Under the pieces are notes generated by a model. That model was given only the letters and a program-made list of their open reading frames with translations, did no database searches and was not told the origin of the DNA. A stretch of DNA of 64,000 nucleotides from Chrysoporthe austroafricana. Its lineage: Eukaryota > Ascomycota > Sordariomycetes > Diaporthales > Cryphonectriaceae. The position numbers and the translations under genes were made by a program. Each line of letters starts with the position of its first letter. The first letter of the stretch is position 1. The stretch spans positions 4,216,001 to 4,280,000 of the forward strand of contig JYIP02000006.1 in assembly GCA_001051155.2 (NCBI GenBank). Direction: 5' to 3'. Shown piece by piece: positions 32,111-43,170 of the stretch.

Positions 32111-32801
32111 CTGTGACGTTGAATGCTGAATCTGGCTCTGGTGATCAGCTCGTCGATCAGGACTGACACCAGCAGTATGCAGATCCCGCTTGGGATGGGT
32201 GATGTCGAGTACGGGGATATGGACACAACAAGCGCTCGGACAAGGAAGCGTGACCTCAAGCGTGGGAAGGTATTTGAGAGATGCGGGCTCATAAATACGC
32301 TACTGAGGAGCTGGGTCACTCTGTCTGAAAGGAGTCAGACGTTTGTAACAATGAGACCGTGAGGCAGCAGGAACGTAGGAAGTAGTTATGTCTCACCTTT
32401 GGGATAAACCGTTGTCATGGGTGTGGCACAATAGATCACCGTTCCGTAAGTTCATTGACAGCTAGGTGAGCGAATATTATGTTTGCTCCTGTAGATGTTG
32501 TCCCATGGGGAAAGATTGCGCCTGTGCATTCACAAGCGCAAAACTGATCCCAAGTCGCAAGCAACTCAAAACAAATTCACAACCACTTCACCGACTTGTT
32601 TTGGCTCAACATATGCCGGTTCTCCTGTCTTCAAGCGCTTAACTTTGACAAGAAACGTTGCTCGCCTTCACCCAATTTCAAAGGTGTCAATGAGACTCAA
32701 TTAACAACAATCCACTCGATGTCGATTTCGACCCCGATGTAAATATCAGTCCAACACCAGACTGCTTGCCGCCGTAACTGAGCTTCCCTGACCTCAAGAC
32801 G
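32111..32801. other. Intergenic, no gene seen
   Basis: Promoter side of the MYND gene. AT-richer than the neighbouring exons. Confidence 0.55.
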
Positions 32802-34474
32802 ATGGAGAGCCACGCAAGTCTGCTCGCCGACACGGCTAAGAAGTCTCAAGCCTGCGGCCGGCCCGAGTGTGGGAGCGCAAAGGCCGAGATGCTGAAATGC
32901 AGTCGCTGCCTGGTCAACGAGACGTGGGCGTTTATAGCGGTGTCGTACTGCAGCAGAGAGTGCCAGAAGGCGCACTGGGCCGCACACAAGCCCGTGTGCA
33001 CCTCGCGAAGGAAGCTCGTCCGGGCTGTCCGCGCCGCCCGCCAGATGAGCTTCATCTTCGAGCAGCGCACGATGGGCATGCACTTCAAGAGCGCGACCGC
33101 GGATGGAGACGGCAACGTCACGATACACGAGTACGGCACGGCGAGGCGGGACGGCCTGGAGATTATACCTGAGGCGTTCAAGGGCGGCCCTCTTGTGAGG
33201 CCCAGGGTGGTCCGGACACCGCTTGTACAACGCCCTACGGGCTATTCTAAGAGGGACGATCTCCCCGTGCTCCATTCTGAATGGATGAACAAGGCGATAC
33301 CGCTGGAGAGACACTTTTGGGAGCCTCTCTTGAGAGGTCAGTGAAGCACCCTCCGGCCTTCCTCGACTTACTGCCAACAAGCAGATCTTCACCTGATCGA
33401 ACTTCCGTCGTGAAGCGCTTACCCTTCCTGGGAAATGTATCCTACTGACACCATAATGTAGCATGCTCAAAGTTCTATCGCAAGTTCTACTTTCTTCCCA
33501 AAAATGCCTGCATATCGGTCACGCGACCAGCCAGCAGCGGGATCGAGACACGGGGCTTCCGACGACACTGCGTCCTGATCGTAACATCGGAGGCCGACGA
33601 GGAGTTTGTCGTCGACATGATGGGCTCCCAGCTCGGTTACCAGGAGATCCTGTCCCTCCGAGACGATTTCGACATCACCCGCGTGTCGCTCGGTATGAGG
33701 GGCTTCGAGGTCCCCTTCGGGCCGGAGGAGTGGACGGTCGACTGCGCCATGCGAGGCCGCGGGCGCGCCGACGACTACGCCCGCCAGCTCTGGCTCCTCC
33801 GGGACAAGCTGGCCTGGACCGTCGACGGCTTCTTCCACAGGTACCTCCTGGAGGTCCGCCTCACGATGGACGACTTCCTGGAGCTCAAGGAGGAGGAGCG
33901 CTTCCTGCGCTACCTGACCGAGTTCGTGATCGGGCTCGACGGGTTCCTGGTCACCCTCGTCCCGAAGCTCGAGGAGCGCGGCCCGCGGCGCCTCTGCCTG
34001 ACGAAGGAGATGACGGTCAAGGTGGCCACCGGCCACGAGCTGGACGTCTACAAGGACATCTGGCTGACGGAGGAGGAGTGGCAGCCCATTCGCGACCGGC
34101 CGGATGAGCTGATCGCGCTGTGGAAGCTCAAGCTTGCGCGGTCGCCAAACCAAAATGCTATCAAGTCTGACCCGGGTGCCCTAGTTTCGAAGAGGCCCAC
34201 CAAGGCTACGTCTCAGCCGGCCCGCAGTGTCAAGAATGGCAAGGGTCACAGCTCTGCTTCGGTGAAAGACCAGGCCGGCAGCACGAACACCACATCGAAC
34301 GACACCCAGATCGGCCAGGAGGAGGAGCGTTACGGGACTATGGAGGATGGTGGAAAAGACAGTGACAGTGATGATGGAGTCTGGACTGAAAGTGGCGTGG
34401 TCACAAACCATACCATCGAGATTGCCAAAATGGTCTTGCGTGAATACGGGCAAGATTCGGCAGAATTCCTATGA
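32802..34474 (+). CDS. MYND-type zinc finger protein
   Basis: Two exons, 32802-33336 and 33462-34474; the 125-nt intron (GTCAGT, branch CTGAC, GTAG) keeps phase and gives 515 residues. The MYND finger occupies residues 18-66 with all eight zinc ligands: C18, C23, C33, C36, C50, C54, H62 and C66 (YCSRECQKAHWAAHKPVC). MYND domains bind Pro-rich partners and are common in fungal regulators. No SET domain is seen. After the finger, an uncharacterised region runs to about 430, with FLPKNACISVTRPASSG and a helix-rich segment. The final 85 residues are Ser/Asp/Glu-rich and probably disordered. Function beyond a zinc-finger adaptor is not evident. Confidence 0.88.
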
Positions 34475-34635
34475 GGTGATCACTCAAGGATGATTATGGA
34501 ACAGTTCAGTGATATCCTACAGCAGTGTGTTTCGTAGCAGGTTATGTCAGTGTAGGCTACTCCACAAGGAGTTATTCCATAGAAGATACTCCCAAATGAA
34601 TAGGTACCACGGCCCCGACCATCAAGTCCCCTCCC

Positions 34636-35682
34636 TCACTCTCCAGACGGCTCGCTGTATACATGCGAGAAATCCACCGGGCTCCCGAAGTTCGGCGCGC
34701 CGTTCGTGTGCTCTCCCAGCAGCTGCACCATCGTGTACCTCGTATCGTCACACGCGGCAGCCGAGTTGTCCGTCGCGTGGTACACGAGCCACGTCTGGGA
34801 GCCGTCGGGGCTCTGGAACCAGCCGTTGCTCGCGGGGCCGTAGTTGCCGTTCGCGCTGGCGAAGACGCAGCCGTCCGTCTTGGACCACGCCGCCGCCTCG
34901 GCGGGATTCGTCGCGCCGTCCCAGGTGAGCAGGCCGATGCAGTAGTCCGGGGTCCAGCAGTACGAGGCGGCGTAGGAGATGTACGTGACGCCGTTGAAGT
35001 AGAGCGCCGCCGGCGCCTCGTTGACGGGGTACCCGTTCTCCTCGAAGGCCTCGGTCGGCTGCGAGATGACGTAGATGGACCCCGTGAGGGAGGTGTAGGT
35101 CGAGGAGAGCTGCTGGATGCAGATGGACTGGTAGGTCACGCCGTGCATGCAGGAGAACATGAGCCAGTTGCCCCAGTCCGTGAAGCGCAGGACCGAGGCG
35201 TCGATCGACCACTCTGTCGTGAGCTGGCCGGCGTACGTGTAGTCGTCCTAGGGCGTCGCGCCGCCTATTTGGGATGGTCAGTCGGGACCAGACTTTACAT
35301 GTGTCTCTGGAAACTGACCCTCTAAGACGTGCAGCCTCTGCCCGTCAAGATCGTTCGCGTCTCCGGCCGTGAAGTAGATATACCACTTGTCGCCGAGATA
35401 GTGCACCTCCGGGCTCCAGACGTTGCAGCACATGGAGGCCGTTGTGGTCGAGAAGACCGACTTCTTCTCAGGGGCCGCCTTGAGGTCCGTGACCGTGGTC
35501 GATTGCGAGATCTCGACATCGGTCCAGGTCGTCGTCAGGAGATAGTAGTAGCCATCGCCGGAGTAGACCAGGAACGGGTCAGAGCCGCCAGGATTTTTTA
35601 TGGGATTCGTCCATGCTGTAACGCCGCTGAACAAGGAGCACCCGACGCTCAGGAGAGTTGTGAGTCCTGTGAGAAAACGCAT
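34636..35682 (-). pseudogene. GH43 arabinanase/xylosidase-like gene with in-frame TAG
   Basis: Secreted five-blade beta-propeller glycosidase family acting on arabinan or xylan side chains. Signal peptide at residues 1-23 (MRFLTGLTTLLSVGCSLFSGVTA). Exon 1 is 35682-35319 and exon 2 is 35264-34636; the 54-nt intron (GTCAGT, CTGACC, AATAG) joins HVLEG/GATP in phase. All three family carboxylates are present: D35 (GGSDPF, base), D143 (SIDASV, pKa modulator) and E204 (NEAPAAL, acid). Codon 127, at plus-strand 35250-35248, is TAG where the family usually has Trp (TPW-D), a single G-to-A step from TGG. Downstream sequence is otherwise intact, so the loss looks recent. An acceptor directly after this TAG with a GTCTTA donor would keep frame but delete the conserved VLEG-G-TP segment. 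Either a young pseudogene, a sequencing error, or unusual splicing or readthrough. Confidence 0.8.
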
Positions 35683-36253
35683 CTTGTCCTTGCCTATATG
35701 TCGAGCGATGTCATGGGCTAGGTCTGACCGAGAGTCCAGGTACATAGTAGTTCGAAGGCATTCTTTTCATATCCGTCAGGAACAGCTTCATTTTTATGTT
35801 TGTTAAATAATCCACTTCGGAAGTGCTGGTCGCGTGGGTGGGCTCATTGCACTTCGAATGCACGCCTGTACGTGCGGCTCGGAGACGTGCAGACCGTACC
35901 ATATTCACGGGCCCTGTAGATCGCGAAGAGGTCACAAACCCAAAGAGTGGATGGGGAACGGCGAGCGTGATCCAGCACGGTGCAGGGCATGAAGCCTTGT
36001 CATTTGTGGAATTGGGCCTCACAGGCTGAGACAGGTAGGTCGGAACTAATAGTGCACAATGCGCTTCTTGGCGCGCCACTTCGCCTAATGAAGGACCCAG
36101 GTCTTCGGAATAGATATTACCATGATACTCTGTTTCTGTCCACATGCGGTAAAAAATAGTGATCTAAGGTTCGCACGTGTCAGGTGGAAGCCGTCTAATT
36201 CTCCTGTGAGCCCGTCGGACCCGTCGAGGTGCTCGCTACCTCACGGCCGTTCC
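35683..36253. other. Intergenic, no gene seen
   Basis: Upstream region of the GH43 gene and 3' flank of the phospholipase gene; no coding signal. Confidence 0.55.
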
Positions 36254-37990
36254 TCATTCCGCGTCCAGCACGTCGAACTTGACGAGGAGGGAGCACTTGG
36301 TCTCGCGGCCCTTCAGGTCCAGCATCCGGATGAAATTCCAGCCCGGCGCCGCATACATGATCCTGACCGTAGTGATGGCGAACACCGGGTTCACCGCAAA
36401 CGCATCGTCACTCTTGATCAAGATGCGCAGGAACACCAGCTCGCTGTCCTCGTACTCCCACTCGAGCGTCTCGTCCCATATCGGGTCCGTCCGCGGCGGG
36501 TTCTCGCCGTGGTGCAGGAAGCCCAGCTTGTGCTGCCTGTACGCGTGGGTCCTCCGCTTGTTCGCGATGCCGTCGTCCTTGTGCGCATCGCGCGGGTGGT
36601 AGAGAGACGCCGTCACGTAGGGCTTGATGTCGTCCGCGCTGCGGCCGTCCGGCAGAGGGACGTCGGTCGCGCCCGCGACGCGGACGCGCAGGCGCTTCCG
36701 GCGCCCTGTGGTCCTGGAGCCGTCGCCGCCGCGGCGCAGGGAGGCGGGCTTCAGCACGTAGCCGTCAGTGCCGGCGAACAGGGCCTCGTTGAGCTGCAGG
36801 CTGAGCCCGAAGGTCTGCCAGTTGAGGGCGCAGATCTGCGCGCCGAGGCCCCAGAAGGGCACCGGCTTCATGTTGTTCGAGGAGATGCGGGTGCCCTTGG
36901 GATAGACCCGCATGAGGTGGTGTGCGTTGTGCGTCCCGATCTTGTGGTTGTGCTCCGGCATCAGCGTCTGGAGGCCCGTCTCCGACATGTTGATGAGGTG
37001 GTGGCGCGGGCCGTTCTTCAGCGTGATGTCCTCGAACCACGTGTTGTCGATGGGCTTGACAGACTGCGCGTACACGCCGAGCTCCGCCAGCTCGGGGATG
37101 ATAGCACCGGCGCCAGTTGCTTTCCTCTTGTCGTTGTAGGCCCTGAGCGCCTGCCTGTCCACCCCCTCGTCGTCCGAGTCGTCGCTCGGGCTGGATTCGG
37201 ACATCTCCTTCTCGCCCTGCAGGTGGTACTCGACGATCAGCACGATCTTGGAGCCGAGGTCCTCCAGGGTGACGTGCTCGCCGCCCTCCTGCTCGTGGTG
37301 GCCCTTGTCGCGGATCGCCTGGCTTAGCAGCCGGTCCCCCCAGACCTCCTTCATGATCTCCACTAGCCTCCGCTGGCCGTGGGCGTCGCAGTGGTTCTCC
37401 AGCGACACGAGCACGGGAGCCGGGCGGCCGCCGCCCTGGGCGGCCTCCTCGTCGACCATGTCCCGGATCGTCTCACAGACGGAGCGGAACGGGATGTGCG
37501 AGACCAGCGTGTAGCCGTGGGTAACCTTGGGCTCGTCCGCCTCGGTCTCCTCGTCCCAGGCGTCGATCTCGACGCAGCGCGCGCCGGCCCGCAGCGTGTT
37601 CTCGTAGGCGGCGGCGGACGAGCTGCCGTACAGCTGGTGCGCGAGCAGGTACGTGTTGTGCGAGGAGCTGATGAAGTACTCCGGCAGCGGGTGCGACCTA
37701 TCGACGACCGCGGCCGGGACGTCGATATGGGGCTTGTCGGTGAGCGCCCGCAGGGCCTGGCTCGGGCGCTCCTCCGTGTCGTCCTCCAGGTCCTCGGGCG
37801 CGAGCTCGCCCTCGGCCAGCAGGAAGGACTTCAGGGCATGGCTGACGCGCAGCGGGTCGCGCGCGCGGATGGCGTGCCCTCCGCCCGCGATGGTGGTGTT
37901 GTCGACCTCCTCGCCGCCCTCGTCCTGCGTCGGGCTCGCCCTCCGGAAGGGGTTCAGGGTCGAGAACGCGGACGAGAGACCTTCAGACAT
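36254..37990 (-). CDS. Phosphoinositide-specific phospholipase C
   Basis: Cleaves PIP2 into diacylglycerol and inositol phosphate; a signalling enzyme at membranes. Single exon, 578 residues, compact because it lacks a PH domain and clear EF hands. The X domain spans about 100-235 with catalytic H111 in SSSHNTYL, calcium-site E141 and D143 in VEIDAWD, and second catalytic H158 in THGYTL. An acidic linker (SESSPSDDSDDEG) separates it from the Y domain at about 310-430 (MRVYPKGTRISSNNMKPVPFWGLGAQICALNWQ). A C2 domain follows from about 445 to the end (RLRVRVAGATDVP, YVTASL, DPIWDETLEWEY, LLVKFDVLD). This domain order is the eukaryotic delta-like class found in fungi. Confident. Confidence 0.96.
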   Translation of the reverse strand: MSEGLSSAFSTLNPFRRASPTQDEGGEEVDNTTIAGGGHAIRARDPLRVSHALKSFLLAEGELAPEDLEDDTEERPSQALRALTDKPHIDVPAAVVDRSHPLPEYFISSSHNTYLLAHQLYGSSSAAAYENTLRAGARCVEIDAWDEETEADEPKVTHGYTLVSHIPFRSVCETIRDMVDEEAAQGGGRPAPVLVSLENHCDAHGQRRLVEIMKEVWGDRLLSQAIRDKGHHEQEGGEHVTLEDLGSKIVLIVEYHLQGEKEMSESSPSDDSDDEGVDRQALRAYNDKRKATGAGAIIPELAELGVYAQSVKPIDNTWFEDITLKNGPRHHLINMSETGLQTLMPEHNHKIGTHNAHHLMRVYPKGTRISSNNMKPVPFWGLGAQICALNWQTFGLSLQLNEALFAGTDGYVLKPASLRRGGDGSRTTGRRKRLRVRVAGATDVPLPDGRSADDIKPYVTASLYHPRDAHKDDGIANKRRTHAYRQHKLGFLHHGENPPRTDPIWDETLEWEYEDSELVFLRILIKSDDAFAVNPVFAITTVRIMYAAPGWNFIRMLDLKGRETKCSLLVKFDVLDAE

Positions 37991-39353
37991 GCTCGGCGGG
38001 AGAGGCCTGGGTTCAGCACAAAAGCTACGCTCGACCGTGGTGGAGAGAAATTCGCAGCACGCGGGGATCCGGCGATACTTAGAGCTGAGGAGAGCCCCCG
38101 CCGGGCCAGGCCCGCGGTGGTCGTCTCACGACTATAAGTAGTGAGCATGCTGGCTTGTTGGGTGCCGTCCTAAGCGGCGGGGTCGACGGCATCCTCTCTG
38201 CGTCGCGCCCTCGTCCAGGTTCATATCATCTTAGCTGCTGCTGCTGTTGAGTAATAGCTGCCCTGGCCCCTGCTGGCGAGCCGCCAATGAGCGTTTTGTA
38301 GCACTGGGATTTAGGCGGGGACGCTGGGCGACATTGCCTGAAATTCTCACCGCCAAACCTCAGCTCAACATCTGGGCACTCCACCTCTGAACTGCCGACC
38401 CGCCGGCTTACCAGAGATTAGACAACAAAGTCTGCAAGGTGCTTTCTGTTGTGGCCAACCCGGCTCTGGAAATGGAGGGTCGTCTTCGTCACGCCAAGGT
38501 CAACCGCGTCTTGGACGATCGCCAGCTGGCAGTGCCCAGAGAAGCATCCTGACCGGCCCGGGCGAGCCGCAGAGGGCTCAGTAATTCATATTGGGCGATG
38601 TTGACTGGCGCGATATGAGGCCCATGCTGACCTCACGCGTCGCGTGTTGTCTCGCGTGAACGGGTGAATCCTCAGCCTGAGGTCCTCGTTTCTGTGCTCG
38701 ATTGGCGCTGCGCATCGCAACCTGTCAGTTGTGTGGTGTCTGGAGCCTTACTATGCGTTCTTGTAGCTGCGACGATATAAGGACCAGCCGACACGACTGG
38801 CATCTGCTTTCACGAAGCGCGGCTTAGGTTCCCACGTTCCCAAAGCCCTCGATGAACCGGCCGGCCCGGCACATGCCGATCTCGTGCCTGGCGCGATGCT
38901 AGTTGGGCGCCAGACCGACGATCAGCATGTTCCAGACTAGTACGGTCGTTCCACAGTCGAGCTCAGCAACACCACCAAAAAGGATGGTCAAAACTGGCGT
39001 GCTGGGCACGCTGGGTTTCCAACAGCCGGCGCACAGATCCTCCGGAGCCAACCTGGTGGGGAGGGGGAGTTCTTCCAGTGGGCCCACAGACCCCCCACGA
39101 ACCCCAGGTTTTTCGATGCGCGGGACGAAGATCGACTACTGGTAATAGGCATTGCCGAGATGAGACCTTGGCATGGTGTTACTTCGTTGGGCTGAATGAC
39201 TAGCTGGTTCACGATGTCATCGCTCGTCGGCCTCTTTATGAGCGGGGGCCCCTAGAGCCCCCAGATCGGCCAAGCCTGCTGCCTCGTCTCGTGAGGAAAT
39301 GATCAGTGACTCTCAGCCTTCTGACTGTGCCCTCCTTTCGTTGCAAGCAAGTC
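37991..39353. other. Divergent intergenic, no gene seen
   Basis: About 1.36 kb between the phospholipase and GH92 starts, likely both promoters. The GH92 frame is open back to 39306, but 39354 gives the better signal peptide. Confidence 0.55.
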
Positions 39354-42136
39354 ATGGTGATCCGTCGTTCTCTGGGGCTTCTGCCCCTGGCCGTTGTCGC
39401 CCTTCATGACGCCAGGGTCGACGCAAGGCTGTCAGACTATGTCGACCTGCTCATCGGAACAGAGGGCCCGGTAGCTGGCTCCGGCACAGCCAGTGGGAAT
39501 ACCTTTCCTGGCGCCGCCAGGCCCTGGCAGATGGCAAAGGTCGGCATTGACACGAGCTACATCGGGCTCAACGACCTTGCCACGGACTGCAATGCTGGCT
39601 ACAGCCCTCTGGGAAACGTCACCGGCGTGTCGATGATGCACGTCACCGGAACCGGTGGAAACCCGACCTATGGCCTGATCTCTCAGATGCCGCTCCTGGG
39701 AACTCTGGAGTCCGTCAACCTCACGAACAACAACACTTATGCCCAGAACCGCTCGTTGGCAAGCGAGACCGCAACCGTGGGCCTGTTCTCCACGACTCTG
39801 CTGGATGGCATCAAGATAGACATCACAGCCTCGAACCACACGGGCATCATCCGCTACAACTTCCCAGTCTCATCCACATCGAATGATAATAGCACGTCTC
39901 TGGCCTCCGTCTCCGGGGCTGGGAGCTCGTTCGAGACCACACAGAACAGCAACGATGCCCACGTCCTCGTCGACCTGACCCACGTGCTTCCCGCGCAGAA
40001 CCCCACGACCCAGAGCTACACCCAGCAGTTCGTCCGCGGCGACCTGCACGTGCGTGCCGGCAGCTCGGGACAGGCCTCGTACTATGGCAGTGTGATGTAT
40101 GCCGGCGGGTGGGCCAACGCGGAGGAGGCCGCGTACCACTTCTGCGGGAACTTCAGCGTGCCACAGGGCTCCTCGCTGGTACCGACCAATGCGTATGCGC
40201 AGGCTGTTGGTTTCGACCGGGTGGACGGGGCTGGGACGTTCAGCTGGCCGTTCGATGTTTTCGCGACGACGTCGGACAAGCCGTCGGTACGGTCTGATAT
40301 GGACGTCAAGTCGGGTGCGGGCAACAGGATGGGCGTGGGGGCACTGTTCAGCTGGGCCCAGGTGCCTGGGTCGGCAGGTAACTCGACGGCTGTGCTGGAG
40401 TCGAGGATTGGCATTTCACACATGAGTGTTGCGGACGCCTGTGCCTACATCGAAGGTGAGGTCCCGGCCTCGACGACCTTCGACGACGTGGTGGAGCAGG
40501 CCAAGCAGGACTGGGAATCGAAAGTCCTCAGCGCCATCGAGGTCGTCGACGACGGCAACGCGACAAGCCAGAACGACACACTAAAGAGAATGCTCTACAC
40601 AGCGCTGTACCAAAGCGCCCTAATGCCCACCGACAAGACGGGCGAGAACCCCATATGGACCTCGAACGAGAGCTATCCGTACTTCGATGACCACTATACC
40701 CTATGGGATACCTACCGCACCCTGATGCCGATGTACCACCTCCTCTTCACGAGCACCTACAGCTGCGTTGTCAGGGGCCTCATCAACATCTTCAGCTTCG
40801 AGGGCTTCCTGCCCGCTGGCCGCTCGGCCAACTGGAACGGTCGCGTGCAGGGCGGGACACACGCGGACCTCGTCCTGGGCGACGCCTTTGTCAAGAGCGT
40901 CTTCTCGCCGGTGGGCAACGCCACCGGCCTGGGCGAGCTCAGGGACATCGACTGGGCGGAGGCCTACAGGGCCATGGTCAAGGATGCAGAGGTCCTCCCC
41001 GAGCGCAACGCGGACTCCGTCGCGTTCGACGGCGCGACCAAGGAAGGCCGCGGGGCTCTTGACGACTATCTGCGCCTCGGGTACATCACGCGTAACCACA
41101 CGAGGAGTATCTCGCGCGGCCTGGAGTACCCACAGGACGATTTTGCCATCTGGGCCGTCGCGAAGGGCTTGAATATGTCGGCTGAGGATCAGGCCCGGTA
41201 CTTGGACCGAGCTACTTGGTGGGAGAACCAGTGGAATCCTGAGGGCAATACGTCTCTGGCTCTGAGTGGAAACGGCACCAACACGACCTTCACCGGTTTC
41301 GCCGGTCCGCGCAACGCAGACGGAAGCTTCAACTTGTGAGTGCACTCTCCTCGACAGTCCTCCAGCTAGCTCGAGTGGGCGCTCTCGCGACAAAGTGCAA
41401 ATTGCTGACCATCACCACGCCCAGCACGAACTACGACCCCGTCGTCTGCATCCCAAGCTGCGGCTGGGGAGACGACATCTACGAGGCCCGGGTCTGGGAG
41501 ACCTCCTTCACCGCCGCGCCGCACGACATGTCGCGCGTCATCAGCCTCATGGGCGGCGACGAGGCCTTCATCCAGCGCCTCGACGCCTCCTTCGTCCCGG
41601 GCCTCGCGTCGGGCACCGGCAACGCCAACAACGACGCGGGCACGGCGCTCTTCAACCCAGGCAACGAGCCCTCGTTCCCCATGCCGTTCCTGTACAACTA
41701 CGTGCCGGGCCACCACTGGAAGACGGTGAACCAGAGCCGCGCCGTCGTCGACGCGTTCTACAGCGATGCGAGGAACGGCTACCCCGGCAACACGGACGCC
41801 GGCGCGCTGCCGAGCTGGCTGATCTTCAACCTCCTGGGCGTGTACCCCGTCGCGGGCCAGGCCGTGTACCTGCTCGGCACGCCGAGGTTCAGCTCCTTGC
41901 GGGTGCGGCTGTTCGCGGGGACGGAGGTGGAGAGGACGCTGGCGATCCGGGCGGACGGGCTCGCCGACGACCGGGTCTATCCGCAGAGGGTGACGCTCGA
42001 CGGCGTCACACTCGACAGGGCTTGGCTGAGCCACCAGGAGCTCGTTGGCGCGGAGTCGCTGGTGTTTGAGATGGGTACTGAGCCGGTGGCGTGGGATATG
42101 GGTGAGAGGCCGTGGAGTATGAGTGGGTGGTCATGA
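39354..42136 (+). CDS. GH92 exo-alpha-mannosidase, secreted (copy 1)
   Basis: Calcium-dependent family that trims alpha-mannosides from glycoproteins or mannans. Two exons, 39354-41335 and 41425-42136; the 89-nt intron (GTGAGT, CTGACC, CCCAG) restores NF/TNYDPVV in phase, 897 residues. A hydrophobic leader (SLGLLPLAVVAL) follows MVIRR; the fit to a signal peptide is fair. Family features: YVDLLIGTEG near the N-terminus, MMHVTGTGGNPTYGLISQMP, YTLWDTYRTLMPMYHLL, GFLPAGRSANWNGRVQGGTHADLVLGDAF, and GYPGNTDAGALPSWLIFNLLGVYPV, the last carrying the Asp-containing catalytic-base loop. Many N-glycosylation sequons are present. A diverged second copy lies 16 kb downstream with a different intron plan, so the two are old paralogues and not a fresh tandem duplication. 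Confidence 0.94.
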
Positions 42137-43170
42137 TCAATAGGAGCCAGCTATCCTCTATTGGCGTGCGGTCCTCCGTAGATGTTGTCCACATGCCTGG
42201 CTCTAGATCCTCATCTTAAAACTTATCTAGCTGCGTAGAGCATTGGTCTCGCTGTGAACTGACCCTAACTCTTGATATTGCATACATGTGAGTGTGACTA
42301 GCCAGCCATTGTGACCCTTCACAACTCCTAATCCTGTCGAGAAGATACCGAATATCTTCAAGGACGAAGGGTATGACATCTGCGTATTTCAGTGAACAGT
42401 CAAAGAGTTAAGTCGAGATGTTAATTTGCCTTTTCTTGGTCAGGTTTCAAGACAGCATGGCACCTTGGTATATATTAGAATGTTCCAACGAGAACGAAGT
42501 CCTGAAACGTGGACAAGCAGTCCAACCAAGGTCAGAATCCGGGAGGATATCTTTCAAGCATCTCAGAGTAGAATTGTACCTCAGTGAATGATAATTGCCA
42601 ATTAATTCTGATCTGATGGACGCAGCCATGGCAGAGGAGATGCTGGCTGTGAGTAGGTTCGAGGCTGAGACAGATTGTTCATGGCATGTCTGCTGAACTA
42701 CCTGAACGGTGGAGGTAGTGGAAGGAGTTGACGAGGTTTAGCAAGCTTCTGCAGGTCTCGAGAAGACATTCGCCAGGGCTACATGAAACTAGCTTTGGAA
42801 ATATCTAAGTGGAAGGTGAAATCCCTAGGAGAGCACGTGGGAAGCGAAAGGTGGAAGGGGGCACGGGCTGATATTTTGGGATAGCCCACCAAACCTGGGA
42901 TGAACTTACTGTGTACCTACCACCAGGCCACCTCAAAATGGGTCAACAAATGCACTACAGCTCTGCAAACTCTTGTTGACACCGCGTGAATTCACGCGTC
43001 TCCTAGCCTCTACGATCTTTCCTGCCAACACCGTTTCTTCTGCCTCAACACCAGTCGCCGCCTCTCACGAAACCTTCACGGCCTGACAGCACCATGTTCC
43101 TCTAACTTGATTCCATCAACACCAAACTATTTAAATAAGACCATATCTTGAGACCAATTTCGTCAGAGAT
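42137..43170. other. Intergenic, no gene seen
   Basis: About 1 kb, AT-richer than the GH92 exons; promoter side of the F-box gene. Confidence 0.55.
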
